Source: Hydractinia symbiolongicarpus | Lineage: Eukaryota > Cnidaria > Hydrozoa > Anthoathecata > Hydractiniidae | Assembly (NCBI RefSeq): GCF_029227915.1 | Contig: NC_079882.1 | Location: 12,338,001-12,402,000, forward strand | Reading direction: 5' to 3' | DNA: 64,000 nt | Shown here: piece after piece, positions 1 to 15,530 of the stretch | Numbering within the stretch: position 1 is the stretch's first letter | How the letters are laid out: every line of letters begins with the position of its first letter | Notes under the pieces: generated by a model | The model's database searches: none | Told to the model about the DNA's origin: nothing | Seen by the model: the letters and a program-made list of their open reading frames with translations, nothing else | Position numbers and translations under genes: made by a program

Positions 1-272
1 AGTCAGTTAAACTGTATTTGCTATAAATAAAAAGTTTCTGTAATAAGAATGGTTATAACATAAAATTGAGATTCTTTCAAACTTCTCCCCAAATACTAAT
101 TATAGTCAGACTTAGTCATTTCCTGCAAGCCAAAAGTATTTCAACAGGACATTGTTTCAATTGCGTTTTTGTGATATCTTAAGTTATCTTCTAACTAATG
201 TTGTGTGTATGTTAATGTCTTTATTTACGATAACTGACTGTACAACTTTTATTAGATTATTATAATAATAAA

Positions 273-2890
273 ATGGCCAACACACTTGAACAATTGAAGA
301 AGCTCACCACTGTTGTAGCTGATACTGGAAATTTTGAAGGTAATCATTTTTGTGTGTATTGTTATTATGTACATCTCGATGTCACGTTGGAATAGCTAAC
401 AAAAATTTGTAAGGGAAGCTCGGATAAACAAGTCCTGCAAGTTTGTTAATGCTGAGATATAAATGTAATTTAAAAATTTTCATTATTTGATGCGTGTTTC
501 TATTTTTCAGCGATCGATCAGTATAAGCCAACTGATGCTACAACCAATCCTTCCTTAATTCTTGCTGCCAGTCAAATGAAACAGTATGAACATCTAGTGA
601 AAGAAGCGGTTAAATCAGCTATAGTAGAAGCAGGGTAAAAAATTCGACAGTTTGATTCATAAACGACTACTCATTCGGTAACACAACTATCAAAGCTCGA
701 ATCTCTTTTCATGGTTCTTAATTATACTACCATTTACGTTACGCCATTATCAAGCCAGAGATAGCAGTGAAAAGCTTGGAGATGAAAAACTGATTAACTA
801 AAATCAAAAATTGTGTGGAGATTTTTTATACATGTTTCAAATTTGTGATTAAAGTTAAGCCGGTCCATCAAAAAAAATTTAGATTAAGTAAAATTCAAAG
901 TGCCTCTCAATCAATCAATCAATCAATCAATGAAGGAAAATTAATGAAATTGCTATCATAACTAGATTGTATAGCAGTTTGTTCTAATCGTGCTATTATT
1001 TTTTTCGTTCTAGTGATGAAAATGAGCAAGTTACATTAGCTATCGATAAATTGGTATGTGATCAGATTGTCTTTTTTGTTGTTCGTTTGCTTACTGTTTA
1101 TCGTTATACTTTATCATGTGTCTCATGTGTTAATCTAATTTAAATAATCCCAAAACTATTATTTATTTGTTTAGTTTGTTAAATTCGGAATGGAAATTTT
1201 GAAAGTTGTACCTGGACGTGTATCTACAGAAGTTGATGCAAGGTGAATCATAGAACCCTGTGAACGTCATCAGTACTCCGAATAAATTCTTTCTGTAAAA
1301 TTTAATTTGTCTAACAAAGGCGAAAAGCCCACTTAAGTCAAATATCTGTAAATATAATCTCTCTTGTTGCAGGTTGTCGTTTGACAAGGAAGGACAAATT
1401 GAGAAGGCCAAGAAATTGATTTCTATGTACGAGAAGGAAGGAATTGATAAATCGCGTGTTTTAATCAAGTTGAGTTCCACATGGGAAGGAATTCAAGCAG
1501 CTAAGTATGTTGTAATTACTACTCACATTTCTAGTTATGACTGTTGTATCAAAAGGTCTGGTGATAAATTAGTTTATTTTCTTATTTAGGGTTTTAGAAG
1601 CCGATTTTGGAATTACATGTAATTTGACGTTACTTTTCGCTTTTGCACAGGTAGAAACTTTGAAGATTTTTTTGCCATTTTAGTAAATTTTATTCATAAA
1701 AAGAAAACGAGTTTAAAAAAGTTAAGTTCGTTTTATTTTTTCATGATCTGTACCATGACTTTCATTTTTATCGATTTTCATCGAAATATTGGACGCATTT
1801 TTCATCTGATGTATTTTTAGGCTGTAGCTTGTGCTGAAGCTAATGTAAATCTCATCTCTCCATTCGTTGGTCGTATATATGACTGGTACGTGAAAAGTAC
1901 TGGACAGAAAACATTTGCACCGAAAGAAGATCCAGGTATTGGTTCATACATCATTTGTTTTTATCTTTGTTTATATCTTCACATTTATTGAAGTCACGAT
2001 AATTTGCTTTTTAAATTTCAATAGTTTCCAAATTAAAACTTGAAGATTGCTAGCTTAAGACCGTTTGACCACAACTCGACGATAGTTTATACGCTTAATG
2101 TTTTACTTTTGTTTAGGTGTGAAAAGCGTCACAGCTATATACAACTACTACAAAAAGTTTGGTTACAAAACTATTGTAATGGGTGCATCATTCAGAAATG
2201 TAGATCAAATTAAAGCTTTGGCTGGTTGTGACAACCTCACTATATCGTAAGTTCAGAACGATATTTTTCATTATATAATCTCCTTCACCCTAGTATGGAT
2301 GTTCTGATAGTTTTTCTTGAGAAGGCTCTGCCCTCTGGTTATTGCTGCTTTGGCAAAATTTCAGCGAAGTTAAGTCACTGTGATGGAGTACGCTTAATGA
2401 GAAAACATAAAGCAGGAAAATCTCTATTCTGAGATTTAACAGATAAACCGTTCATTCTGTTACTTCAGTTTGCTGAAGTTGATAATAAAAAAATAAATGA
2501 GATACGCGTTAAAGATAACTTTGTTGCGTTTACATAGTCCTGCTTTAACCAAAAAAGGAATTTTGTATTTTAGGCCGAAATTGTTAGATGAGTTGACCAA
2601 ATCAACTGACCCGTTGCGGAAAGAATTGTCTGTAGAAGCAGGTAAACCCACGTGATTTTAATTCTGCAAAGACGTTCGAAACGCTTAAACACGTGATCTA
2701 AAAAGTTTCCAATGTTTTAGCTCAAGCGCTTGAACTGGAGAAGATTTCATTGGACGAGAAGCAATTTCGATGGCTGATGAATGAAGATGCCATGGCAACA
2801 GAAAAACTTTCTGAAGGCATTCGAAAATTTGCTGAAGATGCTGTAAAATTGGAAACTCATTTACGAGAATTAATCAAGGCTGCAAAGTGA
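273..2890 (+). CDS. TALDO1: Transaldolase, 10 coding exons
   Basis: Cytosolic enzyme of the non-oxidative pentose phosphate pathway; transfers a dihydroxyacetone unit from sedoheptulose 7-phosphate to glyceraldehyde 3-phosphate through a Schiff base. Exons: 273-339, 511-634, 1014-1053, 1175-1242, 1373-1504, 1590-1650, 1821-1935, 2117-2246, 2574-2641, 2721-2890; all introns GT-AG and phases join to 975 nt, 324 aa, close to the usual 330-340. Family motifs seen: [15 protein letters not shown] (exons 4-5), the Schiff-base lysine in [15 protein letters not shown] (exon 5), [10 protein letters not shown] (exon 7), [19 protein letters not shown] and MGASFRN (exon 8), and a C-terminal [20 protein letters not shown] block (exon 10). 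The start ATG at 273 opens a normal-length N-terminus. Nothing broken was seen. Confidence 0.97.
907..930. repeat. (TCAA)6 microsatellite
   Basis: Perfect tetranucleotide tract in transaldolase intron 2. Confidence 0.9.
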
Positions 2891-3240
2891 AAACTGACCT
2901 TATTTATAATCACGTGACATAGCCACGTGCGTAGGCATTGATTTCGTTTTGGAATAGCTTCTGATTATTAATATTTGTAATGACTGCATAAATGTAAAGC
3001 TTATTTATCTTTATTTTATATTTTTTATTGCAATAGACTTACAGTTTGTTAAATGCGTATCTTATATTGTGAGAAAGTAATTTGACAACATCCCTCTACT
3101 TTTAAGCGCCCTCTCTAGTAACGGCCCTTGAATTTTTAAATTAATAAGCGCCTAGTTTAATACTACTGCTGAATGTATTGGTAACTGAAAAGGTTTGGAT
3201 ATAAATCAATATGATGTAACTGCCAAGAAGTTACATAATT

Positions 3241-5153
<1,913 letters not shown>

Positions 5154-6016
5154 CTAGACGTGAAAGGAAAGCATTTGTTATCCAGCGATCTTAAACATCA
5201 AGAAAATATCATGATTCAATTACAAGGACGATCGCTGGATTTGTATCGATTTTATTTATAGAATGATAAAAAATGTGCAAATAATGTCTTTTGAATCATC
5301 AGACTTGACAAAAAAATCAGAAGTTCATGGGGATCGACACTCAATAAATAAAAAATTCACCAGGCCAAAAAATCGTATATCGCGAAAAATATTTTCTTAA
5401 TTTTTCTAGAGGATTTATTTTGTGAGTCAATATTTGTGTCAGGTAAATTTAATTTGCGTGTTTCCTAAAAAAACAAAAGCAGTCCGGGCAATTTGTAAAC
5501 AAAACAATGCAGTGTCTTCTTTTTTTTTTCTCCGCTGTTACAAAGATAGTACATGAGAACAATAATCATCGATTAAAAGGTATATGTTATGTCTTATGTT
5601 ATTTTTTAAGAAAATAGAAGAAAAAACTCAAAGATTGAACTTTTTTGCCAGGGCTTATTTTCAGGAATTACTGAAGTCATAGGCAATTTTTCGCATTGAT
5701 CTATTTTGTCAATTGCCAATTGCGCATTTCGAAATATTTCATGTGGACTTAATTTCTGGTGGTTTGAGGATGGATAATATAATATTCATCCAGCTCTAAG
5801 TATAAAGGGAACTAGAGAATAATAAAATGACTTGAGCCAATAATGTTTTTTTTACAATTTGTAGCTATACCAATAGCTGACTGGACAGTTTTTATGAAGT
5901 CCGTGTCCAGGAGATTTTAACTAGGATTGTAGTTAGGGAATCATTCTTTTTTTTTGGCAGAGGACATTATTTAATGACATTGAATTTGTTTTCTTGTCCA
6001 AGTACATTGCCAGCAA
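5154..6016. other. Intergenic, 3' flank of ODF3-like gene
   Basis: AT-rich sequence with the AATAAA at 5343. No ORF or RNA gene recognised. Confidence 0.6.
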
Positions 6017-6848
6017 TCAGTATTGTGTCTCGTTTGTATTGTCATTATAACCCACATCTCTAATTGTTGGATTGTCACGTCTTCTTTGTCTACCAAAGTA
6101 ATTCTCTAAGTCATCCTGGCAAAATCTTTCAGATAGAACATAGGGTATTCTGTTTTGTAGTAAAAACTACTTTAATAAAAGAATAAACAGTTACTTAAAT
6201 ACCCTCATGAAATGAATATATTTGACATTTTCTAAAAAGTTACCAGGCCGGTGTATTTATGGACTCTTTCCACTACTCAAAATAAGACAAAAACTCTCCC
6301 ACTAAGCAAACCGTTCATCATTGACTGAATCATATGGCTTTAAAAACGGTTTTCGTTTTTGTCAAAATCCTGCTGTGTTTTGAACACAAACAATCTTCAT
6401 CACCAGACTTGCTGTACCGGATGCCATAACAGGGCCAAATTGGTTTAGGATATTGCCAGCACTTTCACTCAGTGCCTGGGCTGCAAGTCGAACTTTCATA
6501 ACTGAGTATGGCGTTAAATTAATGTAATTAATGTATATAGAATATATATCTTTTTCGTGAAATTCATAATGTGTTACATAATGTATCAAAAGTTACAATC
6601 CCAATAATGGTGAAATGTCTTTCGCATATGCAAACTTGCTAGTTTGTATGCGTTTTTTTTAGCGAAGCATCCACAACTCTTTCCCTTGTGGTTATGTTGA
6701 TAAATACAGCACTCCATTTCTTATTCAAATCATTAATTTGTGATGAAACTTTGAACAAACTAACTCCGTTATATTTTCGCGATACAGGGCAGTTAAAAAA
6801 TGCAGTTTTCGCCTGACATAACGAACAGAAAATCAATAACACAGACAA
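6017..6848 (-). pseudogene. P-element-like (THAP9-type) transposase remnant
   Basis: Three minus-strand pieces lie in the order expected for a P-element/THAP9-like transposase. From 6848: a THAP-distal region with NGVSLFKVSS...NKKW and ERVVDASLKK. At 6589-6362: the conserved block SVMKVRLAAQALSESAGNI, matching the family pattern K-M-K-V-x-L-A-A-Q-x-L-S-x-S. At 6151-6017: the C-terminal signature [20 protein letters not shown] ending in a stop. The catalytic core between the last two pieces is mostly missing, and frames change between pieces, so it cannot encode an active enzyme. No terminal inverted repeats were found. The family match is by motif memory, not by a search. Confidence 0.75.
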
Positions 6849-8039
6849 ACTGGCTGACGAACTGTGTAAGAACCTTTCGCTAGGCAGCCATCTTGAAATG
6901 CTGTGCAGGGTCAGAAGTCTCGACCCGAAAAATTTGCTTATAAAAAAAGTTGTAACAATAGGCTTTTGTTTGCCACCAGACTAGTTTTTTTTCTTATGAC
7001 TCTGGTTTGACCTCCTTGTATTCGAAACAAATCAGAAGTCGCAAGTAAAAATCAAAATATTTTTGAAGATATAACATGAACGTAAATAACTTCAGGGAAG
7101 ACGTTCTTCTGTAAAATTTTATTAACACCCGCGAAATTATTCCATCCGCAAAATGTAACTGTTCCATTCGAATAATTAAAATTTCACGAAAAGAATCTTC
7201 CCTTGGTACGCATGCATACATAAATAAAAAATAAAAATTTGAATATCACACAAACAGTCTGGGTCGACATTGTAGTGTCAAGGTGAAAAATGGTATTTCA
7301 GAAAAATTGTTTTCATATTTTATTATTCAAGGTTTTCACAAAATTTAAAAAATTTAAAATGAAACAAAGTTAGAGAAACGTCTTACTATCGACCCAGAGC
7401 CGCAAAATATTTGACTCAAATATATAAAATGTTACAAAGAAATATGTTGCTTTCATAAAAAATAGAAAATAAACTTTATAAATAAGAATGAAATCAAATA
7501 TGATGAAGTAATAAGTCCGAAGGTTAAAAAAATTATTAAAGCGATGTAAAGAGAGTGCCTACATTGCACCAACATGCGAACAAACGCCCCGGACAATAAA
7601 TTTTGAACTAAAGTAAATAAATATCAACAGATGTTCTTTTATATTGTACACTTTTGTGTATATTATTGTTTTTCTCTTGTAAGTGTTAAGTGCAAAAGCT
7701 TAAATCTAATAAACGCCCAGGCGCTCAATCTACGCAATTTCTGGGCGGAGATTTTGTTTTGTTTTTCTTACAAAATACAAAATATATATTATACTAAAAC
7801 TTACTTGCTATGTTATTCTACGTTTTTAAAGTTATGACAACCTTATGAACAGAGTGTGCCAAACTGAAAGTTTAAAAAATCAATTCAATATAAATATAAT
7901 TTTTTTTTGGTATAAACGTATAAAAATTTCAGCTAAAAACATTATGTGAAGTATCGAAGTGTGGCGTAAAGTCAGGGCAATACCATACAATTACGCCACA
8001 TGACCCCAACTCTGCGTAAACAAAGTTGGTTGTATGCTT
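6849..8039. other. Intergenic, 3' flank of the NHE8-like gene
   Basis: AT-rich; convergent end between the transposase remnant and the minus-strand exchanger gene. Presumably holds the exchanger's 3' UTR. No gene recognised. Confidence 0.5.
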
Positions 8040-11000
8040 TTACAGAAGCGTTTCTTTGTCATCGTTGTTGACCGAGCCATAACCACCAACAGATTGGGAA
8101 TTGTTCTTAAGAGCTTCAGTCTCATCGATGCTAGCAAAACGAACCTACAAAAAATATATTTACAAAGTTAAACCAATCTGTGAAAAACTGTGTACAGAGC
8201 TTCTTAAAAGTGACTTGCTCATATTATCTAGAGAAAGCTGATAATGTAAGCCACGGGTTTACGAAATTTAACAGCATGAAACTTAATTTTTTTCATCTAC
8301 TAGTAGTGTATATTATAACTCTCAGTACACAGTACATCATACAGCATTGATAAAATGTTAAAACAAGGCTTTTAGCTACATACTCTATCTGCCACATGTG
8401 CAGGAGTGCTTCCTGTATCACTCTCATCCTCAGTTCTTCCACCATCATCGACAGTGCGAAGAAACTTACGCACAGGTCGAACAATGTTCTTTCGTGTGCG
8501 CTTAATAACAACTGGCGTCCGGTCATCAAACTCAGCAGAGGATGTGAGAAACTGACCAGCAATACGTTCTTCGTTCTCCGCCCATCTGTCAATCATATGC
8601 GTAACAGCAACTTGATAATCCTGCCAAATAAAAGGAAACAGTTTTAGGTGGAAATTTGTTATGTAGAAAATCAATTGACTCAAGTCTCATTCGAAATAGA
8701 TCATGAAACATTTAGATAAATATATCCCATAAGTAAATTTATAGAACACGTTTTTTATAAGTCAAGTTAGATTTTAGCTAACAAGCATACAACAACTACA
8801 CAGAACTTCTTACAACCATTTCTCGAAACTATGCACGTACCTTCGAGTCGCGTTCTTTTATAAAGAATGGCATAAGATACTTCTTATCGAACCGTCTCCA
8901 ACCACGAATTATGCTCATTGGAGATTTACCACGGCGTGATTTGTATTTAATTGCTTGACTTGACGCTTCTGAGGGACCAATAACTCTTCCCTAAAACAAC
9001 GTAACACAATGTTACCAGCACATGTTTTTATTATTCAAAAATAATCGCTACACTTAAATGGTTGCACTATCCTAGAGGCACACAATCCTAAAATACAATT
9101 AACAACATCAAATTTACTAAAAGAAGTGCGTCCACAAACTTACCATTGCAAGTGATTTACTGATGCCTGCTTTTGAACGTTTGCTTTGCACGTTCAAACA
9201 CTGGAAAACATAAGATGAAAAATATGAATTTAAAAAAACTGATTTGAAAGTAAAACCACAATGGTTTGCGAAAGGTGGGTTAGTTGTGATAAAAAGCTCG
9301 TACTTACTTTCACAAGAGGGAGTGTGCATCCTCCTAAAATGACATTCGTGAACACAACAATGGCTAGCGTAGTAGTGATAATTAAATTCCGTGCATCAGC
9401 GTTTGCTAGTGGAAGATGTAAACTTTGCGCAAACGCAACAGCGCCTCTCAAACCTAAGAAACAAGATGACGTCATTAACACCAAAAATAAGAATCGTTCT
9501 TTTATAAGGGAACTGGTAAAGAGTGTACTACACTCGTGGACAAAAATGATGAAACAGATGCTGTACTTTCATCATTTTTCAACATGGCTGAAATGGTTAC
9601 TTTCGCACACACGTAGGCCAGGTGGATAGCGTTTAAAATTTGCTAGTGACATTCGCTAGTGCTCCCCACAATGAAATAATCCATGTCGGGATTCACAAAA
9701 GGTCCCAAAATTCTAGAAATAGTATTGTGTTGACGTCAACGACAATTAGCATAATCCAAACTTAACCAAACAACCAAGATCTAATTCCGCTGTGATGATT
9801 AAGATTAACAAATTTAAAATTGGGGGACTTCAGAAACTCCTATGTAATCACTTGTGGAGACGCACTTGAAAATTAGCAATCTTGTTATACTATATTTTGC
9901 TCCAACTAAATCTAGGTTTGATCGACAAATTATGTAGAGTTGCTTAATTAGAAATATGACAAAATATATAATTGAATACGTAATTTTAATCGCTTTATGT
10001 TGTTTTAGTTAAAAATTGTAAGTCAACGAAACAAAAATATCTATTTTTTTGGCTGCAAAAGTTTTTAAGTATTTTGGCGCCAAATTTCTTATAAATGGGT
10101 TACAGAGTGCAGCACAGTTACATCAAGTTCGTACGTTTCAATAGCAGGGCGGTCGCAGATTTGAAGCTTAAACTTTTAAGTTTCGCTTTTGAATGTCAGA
10201 GGGACTGTTTGTTTCGAATTCCAGTAAAGTAATATATAATTTATCAGTCCTGTAGCAAAAAAAACATATGCTTATTATTTGTCGCACAAAACGTAATAAC
10301 AAAAAATAGTTAGTATTTGAAAAAAAAAATTCATTATAAACAATTTTAGGTTTTAGAAGGAGTCAATATTCTGGGTTTAAATTTAGGTTTTAGAGAATTT
10401 TAGGAGTCTCTCCATTTTCTTGGTGGTTATTTAGAAGATTTTAGGTTTGGTCATCATGAAGAGATGGTGAAGTAGCTAACAAACATTACAATAATGGTAC
10501 AAGTATAGTATGTTAGCACCATTCTTAAACTCTTGGAACTTACCGCTGAACCAAATTAAAAATAAAATCTTCATCGAGATACGATTGTCTTTTGAGCGAC
10601 AGTAGTAAAAGAAGAGGGAGAGAGGAAATACAACAACAGCACGAGCAACCAAACAAGCCAACTACAAAGAAAGATAGACTTTAAACACATTGTAAAAATC
10701 TACTCAGCAAAAATGTTTGTATTTTGTACAGTCCTGCTAAATAGCAGATATTGGTAAACTCCACACTTGTGTATAAATAGCAAAACTTTTAAACAAGGAA
10801 AGTAAGGAGGGACAATAAAACAATACTCGACTTGGCAATGGAAAACATACAGTGTATCTTGTTGGATGCTTGGTTGGTTATATTTAGCACAAAAAAAGAT
10901 TTAGCCCAAACACCCTATTAGGTTTTTAGTTAAAGGCAAAAAACCCGATATTGTAGCATATCGGGTCAGTGAAAATTTAACTATGACTAATTAGGCAACG

Positions 11001-14000
11001 AATTTAATTTAAAATATTTTGTGCTGTATTTGCAATTCTTTTTGTCTCTAATTTTATAACCAAAATTTCGCTAGGCGTCGCAATTAACCTTATTAGGCTG
11101 TGGCAGTTTAAGTTTCCAGCAACAGATTTCATGATATCCTAATTAGGGTATTTTGATAAACAAAAAAAAGCCAAATATTTTCGATGCAAAAAAGACCTAA
11201 TTTGCCAACTCTTTTAGATGTTGTAATTACATTGCCACTCCGGAACTTTTTAGGCTGCGTGCGTTGGTTATAGGCGTTTATTGCAAGAGTATGGAGCATG
11301 CCTCTAAGTCAGTAATTAGAAGGTGGCTTACCAAGGACCATGAGATAAACTTAATCTCGAAATTATGTGGACCGTTAAGAACAGCCATTCCGAGAAACAA
11401 AAAGACTATGGTCTCTAAATAAACAAAACAAAATTCTAAATCACTATATAAGAAAACAGACGAAAGCATACATGGGTGATAAAAAAATACAAAATAAAAA
11501 TATGTACAGTATGAAATAATTAAAAAATAACGCAAAAAAATAAAACTGAAAAAAAAAAAAAATTGATAAAATAAACAAACCAGCTATAAGTGCAAGCACT
11601 CGAAAAATTTGTTGTACGGCGATCTGTCCCAAGGGTGACAAATTAAAATGAGCATAATGAGACATGGTCACACCACAAAGTAAGATAGCCATAATTCCTA
11701 AAATTTAAATCGATTTTAAACATTAAATAAAAGGGTTTATTTTAAAGAAGTTTCACTGCACTTTTCGTTTGTCAACAATTTCTTTTACTGTTTAAGAAGT
11801 GGTCTAATGCTGACATTTATCAAGTAACATTCCCAAACCAAATAAATACATTTTGGAAAATCGTGATACCTCTATTAAAGTGTTTAAAAAATTTCATTGG
11901 TTGTAATTTTTTAAAATATGTTAATGTATGGTTAGATGGTTACCAAACAGTTGATGAGGATTAGGAATAAAATGCAGACCAGATTTCAGGAAAAGACTTA
12001 CAAAAATGACATGATCATGATTAATTTGAAATGTATTGTTTTTTCACACATCACAATTTTTTTCATTACAAAACCAATTTTTGACATATAGAGAGAAACA
12101 TGCATTTACCAGTAATGATAAGGTCAACTCCTCACTATATATGAGATCAATTTAGATTCTAGCATTAAATTTTTTTTTTTTACCTGTAATGAGTTTTCAT
12201 CAATATATTTTACAACAGAGCCAGTTTGATGACCCACCCATAAGTTGTTTGGGATATATGCCAAGGAGGCAATTTATGCACCCAAGCCAAATCTCTTTCT
12301 TATTTTAATAGCCTTAAAGGGAACCTGAGGTATAAAATGACGTTGAACTTATATTATAGAGCTTAAAAAGTGGGTTAAAAAGTCTTTTTTTAATTTTTTA
12401 AAAAGCTTTTTTTGTTCTTAAGATATTTACGTTTAAAGAATTTTAGATTTAATTATGCTGCATAAATTATGATGTCATATTTGAGTAATAGCAAATTTTG
12501 ACATTTCCTGTCATTAGTAATTTTAGACCTGTTAAGGGATGTGCATTTAAACTTTATCAATGCATCGATATTATAAAGGTGAATTGATTAAAATATTTCT
12601 TTTTGCCAAAATAAAACTTGGGTTCTTGTGCCAGGCCTCTTAATTTTTTGCTTAACGACCACATAACTTGGGATCTGCATGTTGGATTGCAATTAAATTA
12701 TGTGAGTAAACATATAGGGCCTATGCAAGCCTACCTAGAAAATGTAATTGCAAGCCAAGTTGCGGATCCTGAATTATCACAACGTCAGTTTATTACAACA
12801 TCCGTTTATTCCTTGAGTTCCCTTAAATTCTATTTTTTTTATTTGATAAAAAAATAATCCAGTCGTTTTAAATATTGACGAAGAAGTAACTCATTAATAT
12901 CAATTGTTGTATTGAAAAAACATGTGTTTAGCTGACACCTGATAGTTCGAGTCCTTCAGACAAACCATACGGCATGTATGCAAAGATAAACATGGTAACA
13001 CATTCTAATGATGGATGATTCTGCATGTTGACAAACTTTAAAAGCTGTAAAGAAAAAAAAAATCATATACAGTTATGTTTCAGTTGTAAGTACTTTTGAA
13101 CATTACTATACATATTTATATTATTAGGCATAAAGCTAGCATGGGTGTACAAAAATACATTATTGTTTGTTAAATATTGTTCGTTATTCATAAATAAAAT
13201 AATGTAGCTAGTTTAAAGTTTTTTGTTTTTGTAAGTTTAGCAGAAAAGAAGTTAAAATTCTTTTATTTACAAAAAATCAACATACATAAATCATAAAAAG
13301 ATCATTACATTGTTGAGTTCAAACTGTTTAATAAACTTACCAAGGCACATGCTAACCCAAACAACACTCCAATTATAGACGACAAAAAAAACATCATACA
13401 AAACTTTCCAAGTGAATGTAAAGCTAAGCTGCTAACTAACACTGTACCGGAATCCATCTGTTTAGCTGCACTCATCAAGGTTCTAAAGCAGAAATAATAT
13501 ACTTTTTAACGAATAGATGCAGTTAAAACTGTGACAGATACCCGAACCATCTTATTTGCACTTATTGGTTAAGCTAACAATAAAGCTCATACCAAGAAAA
13601 CTAAGGATCTTTTGGGATTTATACACCTTGTATGTGTTAAAGTTCCAAACATTAACACCATTTCAATTCCAATATGTCAGTTGTTGCGTGACTCAGTTTG
13701 GAATTACCAGAAATCTCCTCTGTAACCTTCTGCGCTATAGGTGCCCACTTTACTACTAGACAACCATTCAGACATGGGTAAGGGGAATAAAAAATCATAC
13801 TGTGTTAGAATAATAGAAACAGCATCATTTAGAACTGATTCTCCAAAAACAATGGCATATAAGTCTTGATCAGCATTGATGGCACCAAATAATGCTAATG
13901 TTGAGACAGGATCTGTGGCTGATATTAATGAACCAAAGGAAAACCTACATAAAAATAAAGGTGAGAAACATTTAAAAAAAATATTTACTTTTTTAAAACT

Positions 14001-15530
14001 TTATCTGTGTACAATTGCAGAACTTGCAACAAACATACAGTAAAATATGTGACAATATTAGATTTATTTAATGCAAATACAAATCTACTTACGCTTCAAT
14101 TAATTTCAATTCACTTGCCCATCCAATCTAAATGGTGTAATGCAATCCTTTTTATGCATAAGTACCTTTTTTTTAAGTTTCAACTTTACTTCAGATAAAA
14201 GTGGACAATCTTTAATAATAACTTGTTTTTAACTAATGCTTATGATTACAATGAAAAGTACTCACCAAGTAAGAATAAGACTTGGAGGATAAGAGTTAAA
14301 TGTTTTAACTTAAACCTTTTACATAAAAATTAAATGATTACCAAAAGTGCTTGACTTTTTTTAAATAGTACCTGCCCTAAGCCGAACATTGTAAAACCAA
14401 CTATAACTGCTGATATTGTGGTCCCAAGCAATGCGTAAGTCAATATTGCTCCAATGTTACTGAAAAAGTCACCCTAGAAAGAACACAAAAACAAAAATTT
14501 GGAAATAAGGGTATGAGAAAATCTGCAAAATATTGTTTCTGTTTTATTTATGAAGTGTTTTATTATAAAAAAAATCACTTAATCACTTTAAAACATTTAA
14601 TTTCTTTGAAAATCAACCATAGAGGTAGCTATTAAAAAACCAGTCTGGCATTAAGACCCATACCTTTTGTAATGTATATCCAGATTCAAAAATAATTGGT
14701 GGCAGCAACACCAAAAAGAAAACATCAGGGTGAAATGACTCGATATTCTAAAAATATTAAAAATGGTCACAACAACACTATTTAAGCAGAAAGCCTTACT
14801 TAGTTCTACTGAAGAGTAAAATATGTTCTACTAGCCCTACATACAATCATACAGTTTTTACTTAATTGTATTGTATAAATATAAACATAGTTGCACAGTG
14901 TATATAATATTCAGCAATTTTCTTAATGTTCGTTGATAGTGTCTGTCAAAATGCCGCTTTTCTGATTCGAAACGCAGCTTTCAAATTTTGCTTTAGTATT
15001 GGCAATTGCTGAATAAGAAAAATTAATAAAAAAATACCTCCCAACGTTTGACATTAACACCAATTTTATCAACAACATATGTCAATATAACAGCAATTAA
15101 AACTCCTGTGGGAAATGACAACAAAGTTTATTAATATAAAATTAATTCTATATGAGATCAAAATACTATTTAAGCCTAAATTCTCTTATTAAAAAATCTG
15201 ACAATGGATATGACATACCGAGAATCATGACCGCCAATGCCTCAGGTATAAAATGAAGTTTTCTGTTTAACAAAAATACAATGACTATCACGCAAATCAC
15301 TAAAAAGAAATAATAAGACTTGTAATGTATGATAGAAATAACCAAATGAAAAGGCTTAAAAAAATTTATTTACAAAGCATCATAAGAACTGCAAAGAAAG
15401 CCATTGTATCATGCTCAAGTGATTCTGCTATGGGGTCCTCTTTAATCAATGATGTCTTGTTTGTAGTGGAATTTTCTGCAAACGTCGATGATAAAGAAAC
15501 CATCAAACCCATGACGACTGGTACCACCAT
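8040..15530 (-). CDS. SLC9A8: Na+/H+ exchanger, NHE8 type, 17 coding exons
   Basis: Endosomal/Golgi and apical-membrane cation/proton antiporter of the CPA1 family. Coding exons on the minus strand: 15530-15374, 15299-15219, 15105-15038, 14747-14664, 14473-14372, 14127-14093, 13944-13801, 13482-13341, 13044-12939, 11697-11581, 11414-11332, 10661-10544, 9453-9308, 9200-9144, 8990-8841, 8620-8384, 8144-8040. Phases join throughout: 1932 nt, 643 aa (human about 580). Key motifs: [14 protein letters not shown] (TM), [15 protein letters not shown] with the transport-site Asp, [13 protein letters not shown] with the ND pair, [20 protein letters not shown], and [14 protein letters not shown]. Agreement with NHE8 rather than NHE6/7/9 comes from SLHLxL...LIx[12 protein letters not shown] and the YLxPFF element in the cytosolic tail. 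The start ATG at 15530 begins a signal-like hydrophobic segment. The cytosolic tail is longer than in human NHE8. The sixth coding exon is only 35 nt. Confidence 0.93.
10943..10966. other. Hairpin in NHE8 intron
   Basis: Perfect 9-bp arms ACCCGATAT / ATATCGGGT with a 6-nt loop, inside a 300-bp stretch with repeated ATTAGG-like words (10905-11240). May be part of a decayed MITE; no terminal repeats were located. Confidence 0.4.

Noticed and set aside
6994-7221. 75-codon minus-strand frame starting MYACVPREDSF
   Set aside because: The start recalls a THAP finger, but the Cys/His pattern does not follow in any frame, so I did not add it to the transposase remnant.
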